Positions 21,431 through 32,425 of a DNA stretch of 64,000 bases are shown piece after piece; within the stretch, counting starts at the first letter, position 1, and each line of letters begins with the position of its first letter. A model generated the notes under the pieces. It had not been told where the DNA came from, did not search any database, and saw only the letters and a program-made list of their open reading frames with translations. Source of the DNA: Embiotoca jacksoni (taxonomy: Eukaryota; Chordata; Actinopteri; Embiotocidae); contig JAKOON010000050.1 of assembly GCA_022577435.1 (NCBI GenBank), positions 1,842,001-1,906,000 on the forward strand, read 5' to 3'. Made by a program: the position numbers and the translations under genes.

Positions 21431-24095
21431 TTACAGGGCAACACAGGGACTATGAATGAGTAATACAGTCTTTATGTCGCGCCTATTGGTAAGTCATTAA
21501 ATGACAGGTCTCTGGTGTCGGCCACGACGCAAAGTCGTCGGGGCAGCAGGCAGCTTCCAGAGTGGACGATCAGAGCGTTTGGCAGGAAAGTAATTGATGG
21601 AATAAAAACAAAAGTGACAGGAGTTGTTTCAGCTCAACGGCGACGGTGAAGGCATGTTAGACAAAGATGTCTGGAGTGGAAGGGGGTTGGGTGAGTAGGA
21701 GGGGTGGTGACAGATAAATGAGGCCATCGCTAGCTGAGGGAGGAGGAGGGGAGGAGAGAGTTGCGAGCGAGCTCCCTCGCGATCTGTACCTGCCAAGTCC
21801 CTACCCTGAACAGCTGCTAGCAACTCTGAGGATGTGTAGCAGCCCACTCCCCCACCACATCCATCTTTTACAGCTTCTAATCCAACTGCACCGAGATCTG
21901 TTCGAGGTGTTTGATGCAGCGTTTTACTTTTACAGAACTGCGTTGTTTTGGCGTCGTCACTCTCGGGCAGCATTCACAAATGAAACACAAAACCTCTTTC
22001 ATTCAAACACCCTCCTAATATTATATGTCATGTTAGAGATGATTTGGTAAATTAGCTTGAACTTCTTTCATGATTGCTATTTGGATTGCACATCACGTGG
22101 TCTCTTCTCCCGCATTTCACACTGCTATCCTGCCATGATGGTGTTTTCACAAACTCGCATCTTCCTCGCCGCAGTAAGAAATAGTCTGACTATTATTATC
22201 ACGTCTGATTTTAGCTGCAGCACACATGGAGATGTGCAACACTCCCTCACTTGTCATTCCTCTGAAGCACCCTACTCCCATGCCTCCATTCACGAGCTGA
22301 TGGTCACTTACAAGCTGCCGCCTGCCATTCATATCCGCTCTGTATGAGTTGCACCTGCAGTGGCGGGTTATGTAACAGGCCAGTCAGAGGGCCGCTCGAC
22401 ATGCCCTGCATTTGCAATGATGCAAGGCTGCTGAAGACATTCTGTCATCCAGGCACATGGGTGTTCTCTTATTCATAAACTCAAAAGGGTTTCAATTAGG
22501 CATTTGTGGCTGGCCTCCCTGCGGTTTGCATGTTTAAATGGCATTCCTCAGTGGGGAAGACGATGGAACAGTTCTGTTAAACAGTGGTCAGAGAATAGAA
22601 ATGATGAAATGTATCTTCATATGGAGTTGTTAGTGTTTTTCCACATCATGGAGCCACTTTTTGTTGTATTTGTGTTGTTTCATATTCCTTGTTGAACTGC
22701 AAACAACCTGTAAGCACCATGATGTGAGTCTGTTGCACACGTATAAACAAGTTCACGGTAACTAACTTTAGGATATTTGAGACAGATTTTGATTTTGAAG
22801 TGAGGTGCCACCCATTGGGTGCTCTCATTTGAACAGAAGCCAGCTCTATAGTCTGTGAAAATCCACATGAAGGTGCAACGCTAGCCAATTAAAGTACAAA
22901 GCAAAAAGAACACTGGCATGAGTGTTAGCCAGATGTGACCACTAAAATAAATACATAAAAGAAAGGGATGGGACAAATCAGCCATATTGCGCTGCTCTTT
23001 AACAAAGAGCTGCTGCATTTAGCCCCCAGTTCACTCTATCTCTTGCACCCAGCTCCCGTATAGATCCACGGTGCTTTTCAAGCAGGGCTGTATTAAGTGG
23101 GATCAGGTCATCACTCTGGCTCTGATTGCAGAAGAGCTCTGACCTGAATAAAGAGCGCTGACAAGCTCTTTGTTACATGAACGCAAGAAACAATGTTTTT
23201 GCCATGATGCGAATGATTTTAATAAGAAAAATGTCAGCTTTGATGACATGTTGCGTCCTTCAGGCGATGCATTTCAATTGAAGAAAATTTGTCAAGTCTG
23301 TGACCGGAGACGTCACAAGCTAGGATTAAACCAAACCAAACTCAAGACTGAAAGAGATGGGTCGGTTGAGCAAAGAAATGGTTCTTAACAAAATTCAGAT
23401 GGCCATGAATAAGTCGACCTTAATGGCAGAGAAGAAAAGCAGAGAAGTTCATGACAACTGGAGTCTCTTTATGCTCTCGAAATACAATTTTTTTTTCTTT
23501 AGAAGCCATCCGACTTTTTTGTTTTGTTTTGTTCCTGTGGTCGCTCTGAGGGAGAAGCAGTCGACCTTCTTCTTGGCATTTGCTTTGACCTGATTGAACT
23601 CTGCAGAAAATTACTACAAATTACAGGTCTAAACCTTAGATTAAAATTAATATCAAATATACTATTTATTAAACCCAATAAATGGTCCATGTCTGGGTGG
23701 AAGGTGGACTTTATCCACATAATTTCATCCAGGAAAAACAACTTTTTCATCAGATAATAATGGAGGAATTTGAAGAGTTAACTGATCGGGGTCATTTGTG
23801 CTGCAATACACTATTTAGAATGAGCTCATAGCTAGAACATATAAGTCAAATGTGTAAACCGGCACTTACTGATCATTAGCTAAAAGAAAGACAACAGAGA
23901 CGCAAGAGGCTCAACAAAGGACCGCTCACAACAAGGGAAAGATGATTGGATGGGGTAGCTATAAAGACCTGGGATTTGTTGAAAGGTTTTTTTTATGTAT
24001 GAAAGGAACTAATCTCAAAACACACCACCTTCCATCCATCCGTCGCATCGTCTGTGTCACATTGTCATTATTACAGAAGCTCAAGGATGATGTGT
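21431..24095. other. Non-genic unique DNA
   Basis: No gene recognised. A small CGACG/CGTCG hairpin lies near 21523-21539, and a GA-rich patch at about 21735-21765. The rest is unique, with short chance frames on both strands. Confidence 0.45.
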
Positions 24096-24430
24096 AGGAA
24101 ATTAATGGGGTTTACGGATCGAAAAATGATTGTCAGGCCTTCATGCTTTAATAGCATCCCTGTAGTGTTGTACAATGCACACTGTCATTTTACAGACATG
24201 CTTGAGCAGAGTGTCTTAGAGACCTTTATTCATGACTGTAATGTGATAGAACTCTGAACCATCAGTGCATCTGCATTTAAATCTGCCACAAAGAACCCTA
24301 TATCTGGATCCCGCCATTGATTTGCATAATTGGAGATTGTGGCCGGGTGCTTGTTATTCATTGACATGACATGGCAGAGAGGCAGATGGAGGGATGTACT
24401 GAACTGACTGTTCCAGTTTCTGTTGGCCAC
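24096..24430. promoter_or_regulatory. Candidate conserved non-coding element
   Basis: Repeat-free block with GGAAATTAATGGGG, GCATTTAAATCTGCC, the octamer-like TTTGCATAATTGG (24321-24333) and TTATTCATTGACATGACATG. The density of homeodomain/POU words and mixed composition suggest an enhancer-type CNE; not testable here. Confidence 0.36.
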
Positions 24431-24534
24431 GGGTGCCTACGTCTTTGCAAAAGGGTTCCTGAGGAAAACAGCAGTTGGCACTAAATGCTAAGGGCATGCC
24501 AAATGTAAGCCTCTTTATTTATTTTATTTATCTG

Positions 24535-24604
24535 CACCCCGAATTTCCCCACCCGCGGGTAAATAGGGTATTATCTTATCTCCATTTCATTTATTTATTT
24601 ATCG
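24535..24604 (+). repeat. 3' tail of a non-LTR (LINE-type) element, severely 5' truncated
   Basis: CCCCGAATTTCCCCACCCGCGGG followed by TAAATAGGG and TTATCTTATC matches, with changes, the conserved 3' tail shared by many fish LINEs and their SINE partners, which ends in a short tandem repeat. AT-rich TTTATTTAT words on both sides may be the target-site duplication. No coding part remains. Confidence 0.65.
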
Positions 24605-25149
24605 AGGGCTGAATTGTAAATTAACACGCAGGCCAGCATCTAAGAAGCACCAGTCAGAAAAAAAGCTATGAACAGCACGAAAAAAAAAAACGAGACGAAA
24701 TGAGCTCAACTCCACTTTCCCCAGACAAATTTCAGACTTAAAAAAAAAAAAAAAAACAAGCCGTGTGCAGTTTACCAGCCAGCAGGCCTCTAAATAACCT
24801 GAAGTACACAGAGCACCTGACTGAGATGAGACGGCGCTGACACATCCATCTCCCCTGCTATCTGTCTGACTGAGGGAGGGGGAGCAAACGCGTCCCTCAT
24901 GCATGAAGAAGAGAGCACTGCTTATTAGTGAGGGGAGACAGAAAAAGAGGGGTAAGGGGGTGTGTGTGTGGGGGGGGGGGGGTTAAATCTCGTCTCAATT
25001 TCGGTTTGATGAAGGACACGGTTTGTCCTCAGGATGAGCAGAAGTCGGCGTGGTGAGGACCTCACAGGTGTACAGTGAAAAAGTGGCGTGACTTCAGATG
25101 GTCCGCACATGCAAGTTTACAGTGACACCGAGCAGGGTCATCATCTCCT
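24605..25149. other. Non-genic DNA with A-runs and TG-G compound repeat
   Basis: A10 and A15 runs lie near 24680-24690 and 24740-24756. A (TG)5 tract passes into a G13 run at 24961-24982. No gene recognised. Confidence 0.5.
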
Positions 25150-25255
25150 ACTGGCCCCTATATCTTTATGATAACGTGCAAAACCAGTGCTATTTTTAGG
25201 ACTGGCCATTTTTTGTGAGCTGCATAATGAGCTGAAGCCTATATAAAAGCTTTTC
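25150..25255 (+). promoter_or_regulatory. MEF2/GATA/CArG-like cluster with TATA box
   Basis: In about 90 bp the plus strand carries TGATAA (25169-25174, GATA), CTATTTTTAG (25190-25199, exact MEF2 consensus), CCATTTTTTG (25206-25215, CArG box with one change) and TATATAAAAG (25240-25249, strong TATA box). This arrangement is that of a muscle-type enhancer or TATA promoter. A start site would be expected about 25 to 35 bp downstream. A splice-bounded exon candidate lies about 600 bp further on (25856-25903). All function is inferred. Confidence 0.35.
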
Positions 25256-25855
25256 ACAACTCGTGTGTCTGTGAAAATGAATATGCGTGGAAGGGGGTGG
25301 GGGGAGGGCGATGGTTTCCATTTTTATTTTGGCTTCAGGGAGGTTAGTCTGAATTTATTAGAGGACAAGCAGATAAGGTTGTTTTTTTATTTTGTAGTTA
25401 TGTATTTATTTTGTCACTCCAGACATGTATTTCATTTCAGCCTTCGCTTACAATATAGTTACATCATGGATGTTTTATTCTGCCACTTCATGGATCGCCA
25501 ACAGAACCATGTTGGGCCCATTTCCATCTGGTGTTAATATGTATATCTGTATACGTTATCTGGATAATGACTTGTAATCAATGGGTCTTTGCATTTACAC
25601 CTGCCATTAAAATGTTTTCTCGTTATCTCGAGCCTGCATTGTGACTCAATCTCAATATGCAAATGAGTTGGAAAGCTTGTCCACTCGCCTTTGCTGCGCT
25701 TGCTTCAGTGAGCAGGAGGTGGACTTTGGTGACCTTTCAACTCTACGTAGGGACACAACTAACCACCCGAAAATGTTGTCTGAGTGATCACAGCGGCCTG
25801 CATGTATTCACACCTGGCACTTTTTTTTTGTCTCTCTCTCTTCCTTGTCCAACAG
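25256..25855. other. Unique DNA between promoter-like cluster and exon candidate
   Basis: An unremarkable 90-codon frame (25265-25537) shows no known protein and is not clearly a first exon. A pyrimidine-rich tract (T9 then TCTCTC) at 25821-25850 precedes the acceptor-like site at 25855. Confidence 0.4.
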
Positions 25856-25903
25856 ATGGTGTATCCAGATGCTGGTCACATCTCAACGCCAAGTGAATAT
25901 CAG
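25856..25903 (+). CDS. Candidate microexon (48 bp), unproven
   Basis: A strong polypyrimidine tract ending TTGTCCAACAG (AG at 25854-25855) is followed by 48 bp open in frame and then CAG|GTACAG, an acceptable but not optimal donor at 25904. The length is exactly 16 codons; in frame 0 it reads MVYPDAGHISTPSEYQ, which I do not recognise. A T-rich tract (25916-25946) directly follows the donor, a context known to help weak donors through U-rich binding proteins. It might be a cassette microexon of the gene whose intron this is, or chance. Confidence 0.25.
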
Positions 25904-25915
25904 GTACAGCTCACC

Positions 25916-25946
25916 TTTTTTTTTTTTTCTTTTTTTTTTTTTTTTT
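25916..25946 (+). repeat. T-rich homopolymer tract
   Basis: T13-C-T17 style run. It may be simple slippage product; its position just downstream of the candidate donor is noted under the preceding exon candidate. Confidence 0.95.
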
Positions 25947-26399
25947 ATAATGATGCACTGGGCCACATTATTGTTCCATGTCGATGTTGAGGTTTAAATT
26001 GGGGAACAGGATCAGATGAGTGATTTCCTGATTCACTTTTTAATACATTTGTGCGAGTGTGGTGGGGGATAATGCAGTTTATAGTGTAAAGTAGTGTCTA
26101 TAGTAAAAATAGCAACGCAAAGGAACGTTGTTTTTTTTAAGGAGAAATCCAAGACTCAACTTCCCTCCTAATGGTTTCGCACCGTCCCTTAAAGAAATGA
26201 ATCCACAGTTTGTTTCAGAAGTAGTTAAAATGCCATCTCAGAAGGTGGTTATCATATTATTTATTGAGAAAGGTCCACTTCTTCCGAGTGCATGGATGCT
26301 GTGCATTAAAAAAAAAAAAATGACACAGCTAAGTGAGCAGTAAATGTCAGTTTGCACTGTAGGCTGAACATTTTATTATTGCATAGCCGTTCTCATGAT
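25947..26399. other. Non-genic unique DNA
   Basis: No gene recognised; a short frame at 26128-26343 reads into an A13 run near 26309-26321. Confidence 0.5.
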
Positions 26400-26640
26400 G
26401 GCTCCTGCTAAAAAACTTTTCCCAGTGTGGCGGCAGAGGTGAGACAATGGTATGCGGTCTGACGTATGAATCACAATTCTGGCACGGCCGTTTGGCTGAG
26501 AGGGCACTTTATAATTTCAGAACTTGAAGTTGCCACAAACGATTTATATTGCATGTTCTCTCAGCCAACAAACCTCTCAGAGCTACATTCCCTGTAAAAT
26601 AAGTGCCGGAGAGACATTAAAATCTTTACCTGGACATAGA
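26400..26640. promoter_or_regulatory. Candidate conserved non-coding element
   Basis: Repeat-free block with GTATGAATCACAATTCTGG, GGGCACTTTATAATTTCAG and AACGATTTATATTGCATG. Inverted words TTTGGCTGAGAG and CTCTCAGCCAACAAA (about 26490-26501 and 26558-26572) could pair over about 12 bp. Composition is CNE-like; function unknown. Confidence 0.33.
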
Positions 26641-29089
26641 TAAATCATACATTTTCTGCGTCTTGCTGTATACATGGACATAACGTTTTACTGGGAGCCA
26701 TCCTAAAAGGTGTGTTTATGAACAGATCAATCAATACATCTGACCTATTACCTGCAAGGGCTTGTCATGGGTACTATTTCAGGTTTACAGCCTTTCAGCA
26801 TGAGAGCTGTATTGATTGCTTGCCTTCAGGAACCCTTCTGGTGTAAGGACAAGGAGGAGGAAATGGGTCGTCTCCTGTTATTGGAGTCGTGGGGGTTTTA
26901 ATCTGAGGTTCACCAAAACCACAAGGGCTCTAATGTGTGTCACAATGTACACTGTAAAGTGCCCAATGGGCTTTTTTTTCTCCTCTTTTTGTGAATGATG
27001 TGATTTGAAATAATTGTGAAAATGAGAACCTGCTCTGCCGTTTTTGATGCCCAGCAATGCAGAGATACTATAGCTCTACAAAGGATAAGCGATACAACAC
27101 TGTGAGGTTTGAGGTGTTTTGTGTTCTTTAAAACAAAGACTTCGATCAATGGAGTTTGACAGTCAGGGTACAGTGTGACATTCATACACAGAAGTGAAAA
27201 AAAAAAAAAAAAAACCTCCTTTGTAGTTTGGAATAAAAGATGGCATCCTTACTGTCCATTCTCCTGCTATTTCACAGTGGCTCTGAACATGAAGCTGTGC
27301 GCTTCAGAACAAATGTTGTTTTGTCTCACCCTGGGATGCATGCATTTTGATGAAATCAGACCCAGTGTGTCTAAAGCGTCACGGTCAGGCGGATGCCTAC
27401 CTATCCAGTGAAACACTGAGCAGTTGTGTGCTGTCTGGCTTGGCAAACTATGTTATCTTTCACTTCGCTGATTCCCATGGATGGGCATTTTGTGTTTGAA
27501 GATTATTGACTAAAAAACAACAAACAAAGCAGCACAGCAGCAGCGCACTGTTGCACATTAGTATGTTATTTTTAGTGATGCAGTTTACCACTTAAAGTTG
27601 CGTCACCTGTCTTACTCCAGCGGTAAACTGCTATTTGCAAAAAGAGGAAACTGCTGTGTGTTGCAGTCTTTAGTGAAGCTTCACTAATCGTTCTTCCTGC
27701 TATTGGATTTAGTTTAGTGGCAATTGGTTGGGATGCAAAACACAACACAAAATAAAGGACTCAGCAAAACAGAGTGCTTAGAGCACATAGACTCACACCT
27801 GGCTGTCAGAGTTTATGGGAGAGAGTAAAGGCCGGGATGATGTACGCAGAGGAAACCTCACATGATGATACTGTATAGCTGCTGAAAATGATGATAGAAG
27901 CAATTATGTCAACAATGAAGAAATGAAAGGGGAAAAAAAACACCCATACCAATCAACAGCATTGCTGTTCCCCTCATCAAAATACAGCCAAATTTGTCAT
28001 CAATCAATTTCTCTTTGACTCCCAGCGTAGAAACTGTGAGGCAGCGCCAGTGCACTGCAGAAATAAACATCACAAACAAGCTCAAAAGAGATTCTTCAAA
28101 GGGTCTTTCAAACCAAATGGACAGATGAGGAAAATTAGTCTGACTGACAAGGACGGGGGTGGAAAGGGGGGGGGGGGGGGGCTTCTCTAAACAAGTGGCA
28201 CTAAAACACGATTTACATTTGCAAATATTTGTTTTTTCTCTGCAAACCCTTCCATCGGAGACGGCTCGGTGTGTGTTTTTTCTGTCAAAACCAAAACCTC
28301 TTACAGTTATGTCTACAATACGAAAGGTTTTCTAGGTATTATTGATGTCAAAAGTGTATCACTGACATGGGACACAACAGTTGTGAGAAACAAGCTCACC
28401 TCAAGGTCCGTTCGCAATGATTAGTTATTGGGTGCATTTTGTGCCGGTTGATGTTTCCACAGTCAACAAAGCACTTATGTTAATTCCCATCTCAACTTTG
28501 AAGCACAGATGAGATGTCCTTTAAAAACTAAAAAAGAATAATACTTAAAAGAAACGTAATATTTATACCTTTGCCATTCTATAATCCCCCCAATAATTAC
28601 GAAGAGTAACAAATGGAGCTTGTGTTGATATATTTTTACCAACAAATATTTATTGAGTGATCAATTCCCCAAAGCCAGCCAAAAATAGTGTTGTTTTTTT
28701 TTTTGTTTTTTTTTTTACAGTTATTACAAAGGTTAGAATAATACGTGGCACTTGTGTTCTTCTTGAGTTATCCATGTCCATGCATCTATTTTATCATGTT
28801 AAGGTGATTATAACCTCAATATTTGAATCAAAAGACACGTTGATGCCATAAGCATGTTCACAAAATGACTCCACTTTCAATCTGCTTTTACGTAGTTTTC
28901 TATCTTTTTTTTTCTCTAAAAAGTAATGTTGTGTTGAGGTTATTTTCTTAAAATGTGCCCACCACTGCAAATAGATTTCCATCACAGTATAATTGTTCAA
29001 GCGTATTTTATTTTCTGAATCAAAGAACAGAAAGAAGATTTTAAGCATTTCCTTTCTCTGAGGAACGGAGTCGTACTTGTGAAGTTATG
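26641..29089. other. Non-genic unique DNA with A16-18 and G16 runs
   Basis: A-run at about 27197-27214 and an uninterrupted G16 run at 28166-28181. T-rich stretches near 28692-28720. No gene or interspersed repeat recognised. Confidence 0.5.
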
Positions 29090-29420
29090 CCTTAAGTGAA
29101 AATATTCCAAGTCTGAGCAAGACAACTCCAAACATTTTAATCATGGCTGTAATTGATAGGGAGGACCATCTCTGTGGATTAATGAATCCAAAAGGGGCCC
29201 TTTGATGTGAGCAGGACTGTGACATTCAGATTTGTGCTTGACTGAGTCTGAACCAGATAGCTCCTCAGAAATAGCTGACTTTGGCATTGGCTTGCCGTCA
29301 TCCATCACATTTGATATCAGACTGCAGACAGGTAGATTAATACCCTGATACAGATTCCGGAGAGATTCTTCAGAGGAAGCGTGTCTTTCCTTCAGGTCAG
29401 CTAATGGCTACTGGTTTTTA
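29090..29420. promoter_or_regulatory. Candidate conserved non-coding element
   Basis: Repeat-free mixed sequence with CATGGCTGTAATTGATAGG, TGGATTAATGAATCC (about 29176-29190, a near-palindrome around TTAAT) and ACATTTGATATCAGAC. CNE-like by composition and homeodomain words only. Confidence 0.32.
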
Positions 29421-29990
29421 ATCAAATTTAAATGTATAATGATTGACAGCTGCACATCAGTGGTGAAATAACAGTGGATGTCTTTTAAATTGCAAAATAC
29501 AACTATACTATTCATGTTGTGGCTTTATGGCAAAGAGCGAGTTTAAGGATTGATGTGGTTCTTCTTTTAGTCCCTTTATAGTGTGTCGCTGGTCAGGTTC
29601 GACTCATTTGTGGTCTGGTTCTTTGGTAGTCTGCGATGCTTTTTGTCTCCACCCAGGTGGAAATTATTGGCCTGGCAGTTGTTGTGACATCTCTGTAACG
29701 TCTCTGTAATTCGCACCGTATTTAATGAGAAAAGAAATATGCCTACTTAGCTAGAAGGGCACCTGACTTAGTATCCTCTGACAGGCACTAACTAGTACCG
29801 CAGTGTCTTATCCAGACCCTTCGGCCTCTCTGTCGTCGTGGGGAGCACATGTCGACGCGGGGATTCACATCAGCGCAATGAAGTTACGGACGCGTTAAGT
29901 CTCTGAACTTCCCAGGAACTCTCCAACCATCATCCTGAATTTAACCTATAAATGACTCCTATTCTCTATGTATTTACACATAACTTTATT
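29421..29990. other. Non-genic unique DNA
   Basis: No gene recognised. A locally CpG-rich patch with CGTCGTGGGG and GTCGACGCGG occurs near 29830-29895. Confidence 0.5.
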
Positions 29991-30300
29991 TAACTGGGAT
30001 AACATTGTCATTAGATTGCTGATTGTAGTTAAAGTAAGGTGGCGTAATAACAGCAGATGGAAGGGAATGTGAGATTTGCCATTATGCCACTACGCGATAT
30101 GATGAAATTAGCAGTTGGTCCAAGTAAATGAAAATTGCAGCGATTGCTTGTTGCTCTTGATCTCTTTAATAAGGTTAAGAGAGTAGACTCAAGGATTAGT
30201 CCCGATGCAGCTAAAGACAGATGGTAGCAGGACACGACCTCAATAACTGCTAAAAGCTGAGGGTGTTCTGACTGCAAAAGAGATCATCGAGCACTGGTGA
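29991..30300. promoter_or_regulatory. Candidate conserved non-coding element
   Basis: Repeat-free block with CATTAGATTGCTGATTG, GGCGTAATAACAGCAGATGG (a CAGATG E-box) and AAGTAAATGAAAATTGCAG. Low stop density on the minus strand gives an 82-codon frame that I do not recognise. CNE-like by composition only. Confidence 0.3.
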
Positions 30301-32055
30301 GGATTGTGCAGCCAGCGGAGAAATAAACATAACTTAATTGACTCAAAAGAAAAGCATTTTATTACACACCGCTAAAGAGGCACGTTATCTATGCACATGA
30401 ACAATCCTTTCATCAACAGGTATGCCACAGAGAGATTTGCCAGACTACTGGAGCAGGTCAGAACAAATCCAGTTTGCACGCATTGCTCTTAAGGGGGACT
30501 TACATCATTAGCTGGATGAGGCTTCATGGTTTTGGACATGGTGTACCTCAAGGCAGAGTGCATTTTGGCACATTTAAGAGAGCTTGGCAGCATAGCATAG
30601 TGTGCAGCCTTTGGGAGAACCACACGCTCCAGACAGCACTGCCTTGAATCTGCTCTGAGATAGACCTGTGCTGCCTTATTGGTGGAGATTTATTTTCAAA
30701 GTCAGTCAAGTGTGAAAGAAAGGTGACCTTCACACTCACAACACAATCATTCTGAACATGGTGCACATTCACATTCTTACCCAAGTCAGGCAGTACATAT
30801 ATAGTTTACCTCAATGGGGAGCTTTCTCTGCAGTGGTTTTAGCATACATCTTGTTTCGATTGAAATGAAACACTTTATTCTCCCAGAGATAAATCATTCA
30901 TCCAGTGATTGACCTCTTTGTGGGGCAGTGGTTCTAAAGGGATCCTGTCCTGTCAACGCTGATTTGTTTCAAATGGCAACATGACCACAAAGGTGCCCTA
31001 ACTTGAACTCTGCGTGATGAGAGAAGTTAGCAAGAAAGAGGGAAAGATTTAGCACCAGAAATGGAATTTATCAGTTCAGCATAAACTAAATTTATCATCA
31101 GCGCATTATCCCCGCACTCTCCTCTATGTGTAGGGGGGGGAGGGTAAAAAAAAAAGCCATAGCACTTCTTCGATTAATGACCCTTCCCAAGTGCATCCAA
31201 AGGCATAAAAAAAAAAAATGTTCCCTCCTCTGAATTCCTCTCGTACAAACAAAATCAAAAAAACATCTCATCAGTGATCGATAGTTTGCTCAAATTTGAT
31301 CGCGACAAATTAATTTTCTTCTGCACGGTTATACAACAGTCAATCTGTAATTACTTTGTGATTGTTGTTTTTTTCAGCTAAAGGATCTGTGCTTTTATGC
31401 GCTGAAAGCTTAAACATCAGATATACCTGGTAAATATCCACTGTGGAAAAAGTTGAGAGAGAAATACAGAACAGTGGATTGTATGGTTGAAAGAAAGGCC
31501 TGCGAGCAGACCTGATAGATACACTCATTCATCCATGAAGCCCACCACACTTTGTCAAGTGTCAAATTACGCACCAGCAGAAAAAAAAATCTATCCTAAG
31601 ACCCGCAAAAACCTGAATGATCTTTTACTGTGAAGTCCATTTTTTAACATTGTGAAGAATGTGAATTGTCAGCGCGCGAGGTGTTAAATTAATTTGTGAT
31701 ATATCCCAAGATCTATATCATTGGATATCTGGTACAGCGTCTGAGAGATATTAAATATTGAAGGCTGTAACCTGTGAGAAATGGGTGGGTGTTTTTCCAC
31801 AATCCTGAAGTGATAGTTTTTATTTTAAAACTCGAAAACAGATTTATATATATATATATCCACAAAATGGTCAAACTAAAATAAGCTTGTCTAATTGTCG
31901 AAAGGGTTACTCTTTTTATTTTCTTGTATTTGAGTTTTGAACTGTTAAGTTGTGGGCCTGCAGAGGGGAAAAAAAAGACAAGGAGAATATGCCTAAGATA
32001 TCTGTGAAAATGCCAGGAAAGGAAAATCTTTCAGGTCCCAGCAGACTTTTAAAGG
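30301..32055. other. Non-genic unique DNA
   Basis: No gene recognised. Short G8 and A10 runs near 31132-31155, A12 near 31208-31219, and a TA tract near 31846-31859. A 37-bp splice-bounded stretch at 30420-30456 was considered and not accepted as an exon. Confidence 0.45.
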
Positions 32056-32425
32056 CCCTGATGATCCTTCCCAGCTAAACTTGGGATTATTTCCGGAGTT
32101 GGCAGTTCATCACACTCGCATGCGGGAGGTGCTGAGGGCAAGAGACTTGTCAGGAAGGCATTCTGCTGCCAATTAGTATCAATCGAGAAGAAAATAAGGG
32201 CTGCACTGTTGCAATTTTTTCAGGGTGCTTTTTTTTCCCTACGCAGCTCTGCTCCTCCCGACACATTAGAGCTGTATTGCCCCTTTATCTGAGTGATCAA
32301 ACCTCTGAGCCATGCTGCTATCTGTGACGCGGTTGTGCCTGATCAAACTACTTTGTGTGAAATTATGTCAATTATCACTCATTTGACGTGTGGCAAAAAG
32401 ATCCGAATCGCAGTATAGTTTGGAG
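32056..32425. promoter_or_regulatory. Candidate conserved non-coding element
   Basis: Repeat-free block with TTGGGATTATTTCCGG, CCAATTAGTATCAATCGAG (ATCAAT, ONECUT/CUX-like), GAGTGATCAAACCTC and GTCAATTATCACTCATTTG. The mix of homeodomain words and unique sequence is CNE-like; conservation not testable here. Confidence 0.33.

Noticed and set aside
30420..30456. 37-bp stretch bounded by CATCAACAG and CAG|GTCAGA
   Set aside because: The acceptor lacks a real pyrimidine tract and the donor is weak; length is not a multiple of three. Probably chance.
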